Assembly: GCA_002197995.1 (NCBI GenBank)
Contig: NGZR01000003.1
Span: 1,054,001 to 1,118,000 of the forward strand
From: Gaeumannomyces sp. JS-464
Lineage: Eukaryota > Ascomycota > Sordariomycetes > Magnaporthales > Magnaporthaceae
Reading direction: 5' to 3'
Length of the DNA: 64,000 nt
Positions 35,212 through 47,562 of the stretch are shown here, piece after piece (positions within the stretch are counted from its first letter, which is position 1; each line of letters begins with the position of its first letter). Made by a program: the position numbers and the translations under genes. A model generated the notes under the pieces. The model saw only the letters and a list, made by a program, of their open reading frames with translations, did no database searches and was not told the origin of the DNA.

Positions 35212-38200
35212 AGTGGACGCTTTCAGGCCGGGAATTGGGGTGGCTGACACAGGCTGAAGCCGAGGGATCCGTAGAGTTCTCGCTTCCCTTTGGTGTCGCG
35301 ATCGGGGGCGTCGATCGGAGGTCTCGGGAGATCGCGAAAGGGCGCGGCACTGAGGTTGCGTGTGCAGTGCCAGCCCGTCATCAACGCTCAACTTGCTGTG
35401 CTGTGCTGGGATCAGCCCGAGGGGAAATTTCCAGCGCCGTCGATGGCAGACGTCACCTTTCCCCAAAGCCCGCACCAAAGCTCCACCACTGCCTAGCATG
35501 GGTGCCACGGTCCGCGCTTGGCCCTGCCCAAGTTCGTGCCGTTTTCCCGCGCTAATTACCTCTTCCAGGCATCGTTGTCCGGAACTCAGACCCCAAAAGA
35601 AAAGTTTATTAGACACCCATATGCGACAGTGGCAGAAACAGAAATGTACCACGCCTCTATGACTCCGGACTTCCTGGCCGCCCTATCGATATTGGAGAAG
35701 GGGGCAGATAGCCAATCCGGCCTAATCAGAGCTTGACGCGGGCCACAACATGGCAGGGTATCCATATAAATAACGTTGACTTATACTGACAAGCAGCACA
35801 CCCGTCGTCCCATACACCAGCGAATCCCAACATGTGCTTCGTCTTCAAACCGCGTCTTCCGCAGCCACCTAAGTATCAGCATAGACACACGAAATGCGCG
35901 TCAATTTCGTGTCCATATTACTTGCCTAGCCAACGCCGAGACACCGCTCTCGGATTGCTCTGCTCGGATTGGATCGATGCGTTGAGCTCCCAGAAGACCG
36001 AGCTGCCTTAAGGTAGGCACTTGGCAAGGCCGCTAATCCACAATTGGGACTCGAGGCCAAAGAGACAGACCGGGATTGTTCCCCTAGCTAGGTATCTACA
36101 TACGTAGATCTTTGAAGCGTGCCGGCCGCGCGACTAATACCCCACCGCAACCATGTCAACGTCTCAGTAAGCTCTCGTCCTGGCCTCGAAGCTGTGGCCA
36201 CTTCCGGCCGAGTCTCTTGGCCTTCTTTCATTCTCTCATGCCATCCTAGAATCCTGACTATACTTTAATATGGAGACCTCTGGTCCGCCGTCGCCTCGTG
36301 GTTGCTTTGGACCCTCTGTCCCAGTTCGGCGTTAAACTCGCTATTTTGGGACAGGTAGCCGCAGCTGGCCGAACGCCTCCTCCCCTTGCCGCCTTCGTGT
36401 GCCCCTCCAGCGCCGGGATCCATAGCCAGCCACAGAACGATACCGGCCAGTAGCCGCAAGCCAGCGGACACTATGAAAACATCCTCGGGCTCTTGCCGCC
36501 GTCGGTCTATCGCAGAGGAGAGACCCCATCTTACGGCCGTTGAAAGATCTGGTGCTTCTCAGCGTGCCCCTCTCATAAGTCCTTCCACCGCCAAACCATA
36601 ATCGAGCAAAGCGAGGCACCGATGCCGTAATCATCGCCGGGACAGGAGTAAAGTCGATTTGATATGACCTGTCTCACACAAGTCACATCCTCCTCGGAGC
36701 CGCTACCGCCAAACAAAAACCGGCGCAACGTCTCGTTCGCGAGCAGAGCAATTACATGTCGCACCGAATGCAGGGTCGTCTTGTTTTAATCAGGGAGGCC
36801 AAGAGGCGGGTCGCGACATGGGAGAGTGAATGACACCGAGTCAGCTGGAAGCGGTGCGAATTCGCGCCGCCCAGACCTTGGTGTCACGTCTAGTGCTATC
36901 TCACGCACGTCCCCTTCAGCCGCCCCGAAACAGCATGTGTTCACTCTCATAAAGGTCAAGATTGTTTCTCGTGTATGCTTCGCCGAGTCTGCCGAATCAC
37001 CAGGAGAGATGGCGCCCGCGGGGGTTTATGGCGCACGGGGGAGATGCTCGGCAGGCAAACACGACCAAGAGAAGACGGCACCTGGGTACGCTCCTGTTGC
37101 GCCATCTACATCTTCAACCGCAGTCATACGCATGGTGGACGGCGGGCTGGCTGATGCTACGACAAGACGCGCCACGAGGGCGCAATCGGGCCATTTGATG
37201 CAGTGGCGCGGACAACCGCCGCTGCAGCCATACACGAGCTGTACGTGTACGAAACCGGCCGACGAGCAGCCGGGTAGCGTCTCGGTGGCCCACGCGGTCG
37301 GACTCGGCAAGGAGGGGTGCATTCAAGGCTGGCATGCAGCTCCCACCTCCCTGTTGTCTGGTCGCTGGAAGCCGCAATGTGACCCTCAAGCCGCCAGCGC
37401 AGCTCGGCCCCCCAATTGAGCTTATCCACCCAATCCAAGCCAGCAGCATCCATCATGTTAAGCGAAGGCCGCGAACGCAATGCAGGTTTGCGCCGTCACC
37501 TGGCTTCTCGCGGCAAGACGTCCAGCCGACGGCAGTTGGCAATGGGCCAAAAGGACGCTCGGCACCGAGCACGCTCACCCCCGCAAATTGTCATCAGAAG
37601 AAAAAAAAAAAAGCATACAGATATATGATCTGAACACCCACAACTCCTCGCAATTCTCCGTCCTCGGTTAGTGGATCACCCGCCCCCTCCCCCGCACGAG
37701 AAATCGAGCGCTGCTCAGCTTCTCCTCTTCCCCAATCAATATTCCCCATGCACCCCGCAAGAACGCCCCCTCGGCATTGGCTGGTTAAGTCGTAAAAGCG
37801 ACTGGGGGCTTGGCGGGCGGCTTCGCATCCACAATCCCACGGCCCCAGATTCGCATTCAGGTCAAGCGGCCGACGCCTAGCGGCCAATCAATGCGAGGGG
37901 AACTGGCTAAGCCAGGGCATTGGGCATCCGCCCGCCTGCTGTCTTTCCGTGCAATTGTTGTAATTGGTCTCCGAACTGGGGTGGCTTTTTTTTTTTTTCT
38001 TACGCAGGCTCTGCTTTGCCACCCACCAAAGCGCGCAAAATAAATTCGAATAATTGCGATGTTTCCTACTCGTGTTCTTTTTTGTTCCTGTGTGCCCAAG
38101 GGACTATCGACAAGGTGCCCAGGCTATCACGACAGGATGCAATTTGATGTAGGAACCCACCCGCCACCAGGGGCATGCAGCGTTGTGACCGCTGTCCCCG

Positions 38201-39859
38201 GCTCCCGACACGGACTAGCGCAGTGCTGTCGGCGCGTCCATTTCCCAAGAAATGAACGTGACAAGGAGAAACATGATCGATTGGGGCCCTAGTTACACCG
38301 TACACCGCAGCTTGCGAGACCCCTCGGCAGCCGGCTGTCTTGCGAATGAGCTCGCAACTCGGCAAGGAGCCGGGCAGAGGTATCCCAGCCAGGCATCTCC
38401 TCCGGCGCCATCTGGACGCCAAGATCGACGGCGCAGCGCAACTCAGCTGTCACGATTGAGGGGGTGGTACTCGATGGACCAAGATATGCTCACATCAGTC
38501 TTAGGTTGTCGAGCCAGCCTCTTGTTCTTTCTATTCTTTGATGATTTGCTCCTCCCTGCGTTTTGTCAACCTCCCCTTTTCATCCCTTGCCCTCTCGGCA
38601 TGACCCCCCAGTGCACCTCTAAGGGATCATAACGGTATTTTTTGCAGCACGAGTACACCCTCGACCTGTAGTCTCCTTCCTATTCCTGCCACCATGCCGG
38701 GTCGCCGACGAATCAGCGAACGTGAATGTTTGGTTGGGTTGACCCACAGGATGAGAGCTACCCGACAAGGAAGGACGCACCGACTCAGATCTAGAAGACA
38801 TCTAGTAGTGGGTGGGTGTCGTGCGGCAGAGGACACGAACGACAGAAAAAAAAAAAAAAAAAAAAAAAGACAAGGTTATATTATCAGACGGGCGTCGTCA
38901 CACACATGACCACCGTTGCTACTCCAAGTGGGTGGTGCCAAGCTCCCACACTACAATTTTTGGTGCCCCAACTCCTTCCTGCCTGCTGGGACTTTGCCAT
39001 GCACCACAGCGACCTCAATCAATTTCCAGCAGGGCAGTTGGACGCCGACAAAGTGGCGGCATGTTTTGTACCACCGCGCATGCATTCAACCATGCCCTTC
39101 CAAGCCCTCCAAGCCGACGCAATACGGCCTACCCGGCTTAGGTGCTCTCTGTGCATTTGGGGCGGGTACACGCAGAACATGATGGTACCTCCACTCGAGG
39201 AGGGGTCCACGTATGTACAGGGCCATCCATGGGGGCATACCGACTCTTTCCTTCCTGGGGCAACCCGCCGCCCCCTCCCCCGCTGGTCCAGGTCTGGCAG
39301 ACTCGCGGAGCCCGGGCCAAGACTTTAGAGATTATGGGGTACTGCCAGGGTGTGTGCAGCTAGAGACGCGATGGAAAAGAAAAAAGGGGAGCTGTCGAGT
39401 CCGAATTGGTCCGATGAGCGACAGGAGCCGGCCCGCAGGAACACAACAGCCTCCATCGGGCTGGCTTAATAAATTGACGGCCGTCCTCCGCCCCTGCCCC
39501 ATTGGCCTTGATGCCCACCTCGCCCTTTCTCTTTCCTCTCTTCTCTCTCTCATCCCCCTCCCTTCCGTCCCTCGCCTTGAACCCTCGCTCGGTTCTTCTC
39601 TCTTGCTGCTCACTCTTGGTCGCCTTACGCTGGGGGTGACACTTACACTGGCGGCTTCTCCTTCTGCGACGACCTTCGCTGTTGGAGTGGCCGGATCCTG
39701 CCAGCCCGGGACGGAGGCTCGGAATAACAAAAAAAAAAAAGCCACACTTCGGACTGCAATCCCACAATCTCCCAGCTCGAAGGGTAGAAAACACACGGCT
39801 CTGCGCCTCGAAAACCCGACGACCACACACCAGCCGAGCCGCCAAGGCCCGTCGCCAAA
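35212..39859. other. 4.6-kb region without a confident gene
   Basis: Contains the upstream region of the Sro7-like gene, a possible small plus-strand gene near 36153-36357, a run of about 23 adenines (38846-38868), and a pyrimidine-rich tract (39510-39600) that is probably the leader of the transporter starting at 39860. Other frames are overlapping, motif-free and not accepted. Confidence 0.5.
36153..36357 (+). CDS. Possible two-exon start of an unknown small gene
   Basis: An ATG in good context (CAACCATGTC) at 36153 opens MSTS and meets a strong donor (CA|GTAAGC) at 36167. After a CTAG acceptor at 36248-36249, a natural-looking stretch follows (NPDYTLIWRPLVRRRLVVAL, then DPLSQFGVKLAILGQ) up to about 36357, where GTAGCC could be the next donor. 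However, the two pieces join out of phase by one base as sequenced. Given several other single-base slips in this window the model may be real, but the downstream exon was not found and the family is unknown. Confidence 0.25.
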
Positions 39860-41923
39860 ATGGCCAGCAGCTCAGACAAGGAGCACGGGGTGAATCACCT
39901 CGAGGGAGATGCCGAGACCGTGGGCGCCGATAAGGTCGAGTCTCATGGCACCCAGCGCCACTCACCCGCCGACTTCGGCTTCAGCCCCGAGGAGGAGAAG
40001 GCCATCATCCGCCGGGTCGACTTGCGCCTGGTCACCACCGTCGGCTTCATGTACTGCGTCTCGCTCATGGACCGGACCAACCTGGGCGCTGCTCTGATCG
40101 CTGGCATGGACGTCGATCTGGGCCTGGGGATTGGTGATAGATACGTGAGTATCATTTGTGATGAAATCACGCTGCGCCGAGTTGGGCTGGACTGACCAAT
40201 AATTGAAGAGCATCATCACGCTGGTCTTCTTCATCACATACACCGTCTTCCAGCCGCCATCCACCGTCATCGTCCGCAAAGTCGGCCCGCGCGTCCACTT
40301 GGCGCTCATCACTCTGCTCTGGGGCGCATGCATGCTTGGAATGGGCTTTGTCACCAAGTGGGATGCCATGGCCGGAATGCGTGTCCTTCTCGGTCTTCTC
40401 GAGGCCGGCTTCTTCCCGAGCTGCGTTTACCTGCTCAGCACCTGGTACACTCGCTGTGAGTGGCCGCTCCTGCTCGACATCCTCGTGTCCTTGAGCTTTC
40501 ATTTTGACTACTTGACATTACTAACCACATGACCACTCATAGACGAGGTTGGCAGGCGGTACTCGATGTTTTACCTCCTGGGCTGCGTAGCTGCCGCCTT
40601 CTCTGGTATTCTGGCCTTTGGTGTAAGCCAACCTCCCACAGCCATTGCTATTGAAACATGGACTTTCAGTCACTGACTGGTCAATTGTTGGCAAACGACA
40701 GCTCATGCAAATGAAGGGTCTTGCAAACCTGAATGGGTATGTGATAACTTTTAGCCATCAACACTCCTGGTTATCCCTTTATATCGTTCGTCAGGTCAAA
40801 CGAGAGCCAGCTAACCGTTTGTTTCTTCTTCCAGCTGGCGTTGGATCTTCATTGTTCAAGGCCTCATTACCTGCCTCCTTGGAATCGCCGGCTACTGGTT
40901 GCTTGTCAACTTCCCGGACTCGAAGCGCGAGAACTGGCGGTTCCTGGGCGAGCGCGAGCGTGCTTGGGTCGTGGCCCGCGTCCAAGAAGACCGCGGCGAT
41001 GCGAAAGTGCAGCCCTTTACCTGGGCCGCCTTCCTCGGCGGTGGAAAGGACATCAAGATCTGGATGTATGCCATGATCTTCTTCAACACGACCACCATCA
41101 GCTACGCCTTGGCCTACTTCATGCCCATCATCCTCAACTTCAGCCTCGGCTTCGACGTCGGCACCTCGCAGTGCCTTGTGGCCCCGCCCTACGTTCTCGC
41201 GGGCATCGTTATGTTGGCCGGCGCCTGGATCGGAGACAAGCACCACCTCAGGGGCCCCATCATCGTTGCCAACATGATCCTCTCCCTCATTGGCCTGCCC
41301 ATTCTGGGTTTCCACTCGGACCCAAAGGTTCGATACCTTGGCATTTTCCTGGTCACTGCGGGCGCCAACGCCAATGTCCCCGCTGTCATGGCGTACCAGG
41401 CCAACAACATTCGCGGCCAGTGGAAGCGAGCCTTCTGCAGTGCCACCCTCGTTGCTATGGGCGGCGTTGGCGGCATTGCTGGCAGTCTGGTCTTTAGGTT
41501 TGTTCCTCTCGATGTCCCTGTTTATTGTCTGGTCGGCTATGCGGCGAAGTACCAGCCATCCGCACGATTTTCCACATGGTTATGTAGAATCACCATTCTA
41601 ACTGCGTCTACTTCTTTCAACCACGTCTAGGAATATCGATCGACCTACCTACCGCCCTGGGCTGTATGCCTGTATTGCATGCTCGCTGCTCAACATCGTC
41701 CTTGTTGCTATCCTGAGCCTTCTCTTCAAGATCGAGAACGGCAAGGCGGATAGGGAGGGCAAGGAGCTGGAGGTCACCCAGGTGAGAACTTCTTTGAGCT
41801 TCTTCTACTTAGCACCAGCCGATACAATTGGCTTCGACGCCTCGACATATAACGACAAGGGCTAACCTAGATATCAATCTACAGGGAGAGGACTTCGAAC
41901 CCGGCTTCCGGTACACCTACTAA
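39860..41923 (+). CDS. Major facilitator transporter, allantoate permease (DAL5/anion:cation symporter) family
   Basis: Seven exons give 499 residues: 39860-40144, 40209-40455, 40543-40622, 40702-40736, 40835-41497, 41631-41781 and 41885-41923. All junctions are GT-AG and phases match, with no frame defect. After a polar N-terminus comes the loop before the first membrane helix (EEKAIIRRVDLRLVTTVGF), the family motif MDRTNLGAA, GMRVLLGLLEAGFFPSCVYL, and the helix-8 to -10 region with FFNTTTISYALAYFMPIIL. Proteins of this family import organic anions such as allantoate, nicotinate, biotin or pantothenate across the plasma membrane; the substrate here cannot be read from sequence. It is convergent with the phosphate transporter at 43175-45484. 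The 35-nt exon 4 is unusually small but conserves phase. Confidence 0.93.
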
Positions 41924-43174
41924 GCACATCTCTGCATTCTGATTATTCGGACCACTCCATCGAAGCTTTTATCAATCGGAGGACTTGTTCTAGGGCAGAG
42001 ACGAAGGGATTTCCCCTGACGAGGGCGCCCGAAGGACGCTTGCGTGGTTGCGACGCACCATGCGGACAACTTTTGTCCATAATCAGCGTAGCAAATCCAA
42101 GATTAGGGTGCCATAATGAGATCGGATAATACTTCAAGCTGCCTACGCTCGTTGGACATTTAACTTGAGCTCAACCCCTGCTCACCCTCTGGGAGACACC
42201 GCACCTGCGTTTTCCGTCAACACGACCTCTAGGCCGGCAGTACTTAAGATCGTTTGATATGCTTCATAGCTTTCCACTAAATTACGCCTTCTTAGCGCGG
42301 CTGACGGGCTGACACTTTTCTCAGCCGTTTCGGCCGGCCCGACCAGAGCCAATTCCCGCATCCGCCGGGCGTACAGTAGAAACAGGCTTCGGCCCGGTAA
42401 GCACCAAGGGTGCGGCGCCGTCTGATGTCCACAAGGCAGGGGAGTCCCCTGACTACAGGCCGACGTCTGGATAAGGCTGGCAAGGACATGCATAGCCATA
42501 GGTGGATACACACTCAGTAAGTACAGTCCATTTCCAAATATAGATACAGGGTAGGGCGGCCTGGGACCCAAACCCGGGACGTTACCGCGTCGAAGCTGTT
42601 CAAGAGGCAAGGGCCAGTTAGCCGGCTCGGGACGGTGCCCCTTGCTGGCTTTTTGGTTGCCTGGTGAGGAGGGCTAACTAGTGACGGTTAGCAGGATGAG
42701 TGCTGTTTGGACATCGGTCACGCCGTCGACAGGATTGTCGAAGCTCGCCGGAGATGCATCATCCGCCTGCGCAGACATGCTCCGTCTACGCCGATGGCAT
42801 TGGAGGTTAATGTAAGGGAAAGGTACCCTGTCACTCACTGTTGGGAAATGCCAAATCAATTCGATGTCCACCGCGCACAAGTACGGCAAGCATCGTGTCG
42901 AACAAGAAACACCTTGGTAGGCAATGCTATATCGATTATGCTTCTTCTATAATGAAAACCACCATTTTCGCTTCAGGCCGATATATACCCTTTGCACGAG
43001 CGAAGCAGGAGCGCTGCTGGTGCCGCCGCCTATCTTGATTTCCTTTCACTGAGGTGTATCAGAATCCCAACCCACACAATACACCAGATTCTCTTTACGC
43101 TATATTCAAGCAAATTAAACATGCCGACCTCCGCCCTCCACTAGAAAACAGAACAAGGAAACCCAGGACTTTGA
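41924..43174. other. Convergent intergenic region
   Basis: Lies between the 3' ends of two transporter genes transcribed toward each other. No gene recognised; both 3' untranslated regions must lie here. Confidence 0.6.
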
Positions 43175-45484
43175 TCATGAAGTAATCTCCTGGCCGGCAG
43201 CCTTCGAGGACTGGGCGTTAGCTGCGACGGAGGCGGGCACAACGTCCGGGGCGGAGTCGGACTTGGGCACGGCCTCGGTGGGCTCCTCCATGCCGCCGAG
43301 CTCCTCGAGCGTCTTGCGGGCCGTCTCGGGGATGAGGAGGGTGGTGAAGAAGCCGAGGGCCATGATGCAGGCGAAGATCTGCATGATGTGGTTGATCCAG
43401 GGGTACAGCCAGCGGGGGTCCGTCTTGGCCAGCTCCTTGTTGGCACCGATGCTCTTCAGGGGGCCGAAGACGACCTGGGCGATGATGGCGCCGAGCTTGC
43501 CCGACGCGGCCGAGATGCCGTGCGAGGTGGAGCGGTACTTTGTCGGGAAGACCTCGCCGGGGATGACAAAGGTGGTGCTGTTGGGCCCGCAGTTGAAGAA
43601 GAACTGGGCGATGGTGTAGAGCGCCAGCAGCTCGTTGCCCGTCAGGTCCCAGAACTTGAACCCGATGACGAAAAAGATCAGGGTCAGGGCGAAGAAGCCG
43701 AAGAGCTGGACGGGCTTGCGTCCGACCGCGTCGATGATTCCGGCCGAGACCCAGTAGCCGGGCACGGCGCCGGCCAGGACGAGGACGAGGTTGCCGACGG
43801 CGGTGTTGTGCATGATGTGGTACATGCTGCCGCCACCCGACCAGCCAATGGCGTTCAGGATGATGGGGTTGTTCAGGCCAAGGCCGTAAAAGGCGATATC
43901 CTGGTTTGTTTTGTTTCCGTGTCAGCTTTGCTTGTTCTTCGACCTATTGACTCGAGAGGTCGGCCACCGAATGAGGCCGACGCAGGGACAAAACGTACAA
44001 GGAAGAACCACGACAGAGCGCAGCCCAGGAGAACCTTGAGGTTCTTCCACTGCTTGTAGTGGCTGATGAACTCGGCGCGCGACGCCTTGGGAGGCTCGGC
44101 GGTCTCCTCAGGCGAGCCGTGCAGGAGAGCGGTGGCCTTCTCGGCATCCTTTTCGACATCGAACGTGTACCTCGGGGTCTCAGGAATAGTGAGACGGACT
44201 GGGCACGAGGGACAAAGTCAGCGGTGTCAAACACTAGGAGGAGGGCCATCAATCTCGCATGCAGCCCCAGGATAGTAAGACTCACAGTAAAGAGCAATGC
44301 TGCCGGGAACGGCACCGAAACCGATAATGATGCGCCACATCCTGTCAGCGGCAGCGATACAGGCCCCATTGGTTGAGCAGGCGGCGGGGGAGCTCGCCAT
44401 CTCCAGCTGCGACTTGAAGGCGGCCGTGGTGATGAGCAGCACAAGGGCGGCGCAGAGCTGGCCGATGCCCTGCATGGCGAAGACGGCATTCATCATGAAG
44501 CCACGCCATTTGGTAGTAGCAAACTCCGAGGTGATGGTCGCGCTCAGGGGGTAGTCGCCACTGTGTAGGGGTTAGTATGCTGCCGAGGCATTCGCCCGCC
44601 CACGGGGGAAGGAGGGGCTCAGATTGCTCGCTTACCCAATACCAATGCCCATGACGACACGCCAGAAGACCAGGACGCCGACGATGGAGACACCAGGGGA
44701 GCCGGCCGACAGTGCCTGGACGAGGGTGGTGCAAATGATGATGAGAAGCTCAAATCCGTACTAGAGATCATAGTATCTGTTAGTTTAGCCGCGTCGCGTG
44801 CTGCGGAATAAAGCCCCTGTCTGTCTTGGACAGCGCTAGCCGAGGCCGGGGCCGTCAGGTGAGACGCACAATACTTTTCCTTCCGAGGTAGTCGGCAATG
44901 ATTCCGAAGCCGATCTGGCCGACCATAGTGCCAGTCGAGGTCGAAACCTTGAGGGCCGTGTCGTCGTCAGACGACAGGGTGCCGCCATAGTAGACAATGC
45001 CCAGCAGGCTGGTGATCAGACCAACGGCGAAGATATCGTACTACCAGTGACGCATTAGTACCACCCAAGGCGTAAAGGTCAAGCAGTGGTTAATAACGAG
45101 GCTGAGACGTACGCTGTCCGTCATGAAGCCGATTCCGCCAATGGCAATGGTGCGCACGTGGTACCAGCCAAAGGGGACGTTGTCGATCTCGGCCAGGGCC
45201 AAACGGCGCCGCTCAGTGGGGTCGGCGATGTGGGCAAACTGGTTGCTGCGGGACAGAAAAAAAAATAAGGTCTTGGTTAGTCCCATGGCACTTTGGATGT
45301 CACTGGGATTCTGTGCGCTTGTCCCATTGTGCCCGTACATGCGCAGGCGCAGGCAGGGAGGAACCTACTTGTAGTTCTTGAAGGCAGCGTTGCCACCCGA
45401 GGTCATGGCGAGCTTCTTCTCGACCGCGGCAAGGCGGGCGGCCTCCTCGGGGGAGGCCATCACTCCTCCTGCGCTGGAAGCCAT
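43175..45484 (-). CDS. PHO84: Inorganic phosphate:H+ symporter (PHO84 type)
   Basis: Seven exons give 581 residues: 45369-45484, 45113-45245, 44870-45040, 44636-44760, 44286-44560, 43999-44198 and 43175-43900, all GT-AG and in phase. The protein opens MASSAGGVMASPEEAARLAA, then NNQFAHIADPTERRRLALAE and the first helix IGGIGFMTDSYDIFAVGLIT. It shows the phosphate:H+ symporter signature GGDYPLSATITSEFA, the motifs DYLGRKS and DAVGRKP, and LTIPETPRYTFDVEKDAEKA before the central loop. High-affinity phosphate uptake at the plasma membrane is the role known for this family. An in-frame ATG eight codons downstream is an alternative start. Regulation by phosphate starvation is expected from the family, but I did not identify binding sites. 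Confidence 0.95.
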
Positions 45485-47466
45485 CACGGCGCGGTTGGGG
45501 CGACAAGGATGGCGGGCGGAAGGCGGAGTGGCGTGCCAGGGGGAAGCCGTGCAGTCACAACAATGACGACGGGCGGTCGGTCGGCCAGGGAAAAGGGGCC
45601 GAGGGGGCTCTGGGTGCCGTGGATGCAGGCTTGGAGAGAGCGACGAGGAAGGAAGAGACCAGAGAGGTACTGACGGGCAGGAGGAGGAGGGACTCGGCTA
45701 ATATACACCTACAGGTACGCGCCGGTCCCTGCGGGAGTGGTCCAATGTACAGTTAAAAATGGGGGCTGCTCGACCAGGGGAGGGGCCCTGTTCGTCCTCG
45801 TCGTCGCGCCATCAACGCGAAGGGTGGTGGTACCCCAAGGCTGGGGACCGAGGACACGGAAGTTTGCTGGGGAGCCAGGCCAATCGAAGCGGTGGTGGGG
45901 CAGCACGTTCTCCTGCTCTTGCCCCCCGTGCCGAACACAAGCACGGCGCAAGGCCGCGGCAAGCTTTCCTTGTCGAGAGCTTGACCCATAAGCTCCATGC
46001 AGGCAGGCGAAGGGCGGTGGAGCATCCAGATGCAGCTGTCCGTACTGTGTGGACTTTTGCGGACGGGTGGCGAAAAAGGAAGAAAGAAGAGACCCAATAC
46101 GTGACATAATTCCATCCCAGGGACCAGACCGAGGCCGAGAGGAGAGGCAAAGGGCACGGCCGTGCAGTGCGCCGATCGTGCTTCATCCCGTCTGAATCCG
46201 CTGGCTGGTGGGGCTTAGAAGAACCTTTTGGGCTGTTCCAGCCTGCTTACCAGCCTCGAGGCGGGACGAGAACTCACTCACCAGCAACCGCCTCCCAAAT
46301 CTATCTGACGCTCGCGCTTTTGTCGACCGAGATGGTGCTTCAGTCGGCAGAAGAGCCCGTCTTGCAACGTTGATTCGCCGCAGTGGCTGGTCACGCTACC
46401 TCTTGCCTCTTCCAGACCGTTTGTAGCAAAACGCCAAGAAGGGACCGCACATTTGCTGCGGGAGAGCTGCAGCCAAGCCCTCTGAGACTGTGACGCTAGG
46501 GGGCGCGGGAGTTTTTTTTTTTTTTTTTGTTTGTGTTGCTTGTCATGCTTGTTTTTCCCGCCGCCGCCGCCCGGCCTTGGCAGGCGAGCAGCCCCTGCAA
46601 TAAAGGGGTCAGATTGTGCTGCCACCTGCTTAAGCAGCATCCAGACGACGCCGCCGCTTCCAGTATCACTGCTGGCAGCCGTCTGTGAGCTGCACATCAA
46701 GGACTGTCGCAATGCACACAGCCAATTGGGTTTGATGAGCCACTTTTTGCCTGACATACAGCGTCGCACACTGTGGTACCTTTGTATCCGTGGCCTCGCC
46801 TCGGGTGTCACTGTGTGATGCAGCTCGAGCTGATGGCTGCACACAAAAACAGAAAATATCGAGGGTCGCCCGCCACCTGGTTCGATCTCCGTGTGGGGGA
46901 TGCAGATTCTTCCACCGCAGCCCCAGAAAAACCACAACTGCGAATGCGTGTATGAATCAACCAATCATTCCCCGCCATTCCACCACGTTTCAACGTCCGT
47001 GGCTTTCATTCGCGCCGCCTTCCCGTGGGTCCGCCATTTGCGGTTTGCCGTCCAATTTCTTTTACCCTTTTTTTGCTCCTCTGCTTTTCGAACAGCAAAC
47101 GGCTTCCTCGGGTTTGTCGGTATTTCCTTATATCCGTTGCTAATAAACCCATCCCTTTTTAAACCCGCAAGCGTTGTAAGAAAAAAAAGAAAAAAAAAGG
47201 AAGAAGAAGAAAAGCGGAAGAAGGAGGTTGTCGAGAGGCACCTTGAATCGCACGCTTGCAAAATGTATAAAATGACATCATTGAGCGCGCTTGGTGTAAA
47301 CAGGCCAGGGGCTTCGCTAAACAAGCAGCACAGTCACCTGGATGCTGACGTTTGCTGGCGTCTGAATGCTGGCAAGCACGTAATTGGTCTGGGGCTGGGT
47401 ACCCCGCACTAGTCAACATCCCATAGACGCCGCTTTGTGCTTCCAAGACCTTAAAGCATCCAATTG
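45485..47466. other. Intergenic region, no gene recognised
   Basis: Begins with the promoter region of the phosphate transporter and continues to the tRNA. A T run of about 16 lies near 46513-46528. Frames on both strands lack family features. Confidence 0.5.
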
Positions 47467-47562
47467 GACAGCTTGGCCGAGCGGTTAAGGCGGCAGATTT
47501 AAGTTCTTGACACTTGATCTCTGCTCTCGAAAGAGTCGTGAGTTCGAACCTCACAGCTGTCA
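47467..47562 (+). tRNA. tRNA-Leu(UAA) with short intron
   Basis: The acceptor stem pairs GACAGCT with AGCTGTC (7 bp), with discriminator A. The D arm and A box read TGGCCGAGCGG; the T arm and B box read GTGAGTTCGAACCTCAC. The anticodon arm GCAGA-TTTAAG places TAA at positions 34-36. A ~15-nt intron (TTCTTGACACTTGAT) follows base 37, the canonical nuclear position, and the stem closes with TCTGC. A long variable arm (CTC-GAAA-GAG) is typical of leucine tRNAs. T runs downstream could end RNA polymerase III transcription. Confidence 0.96.
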
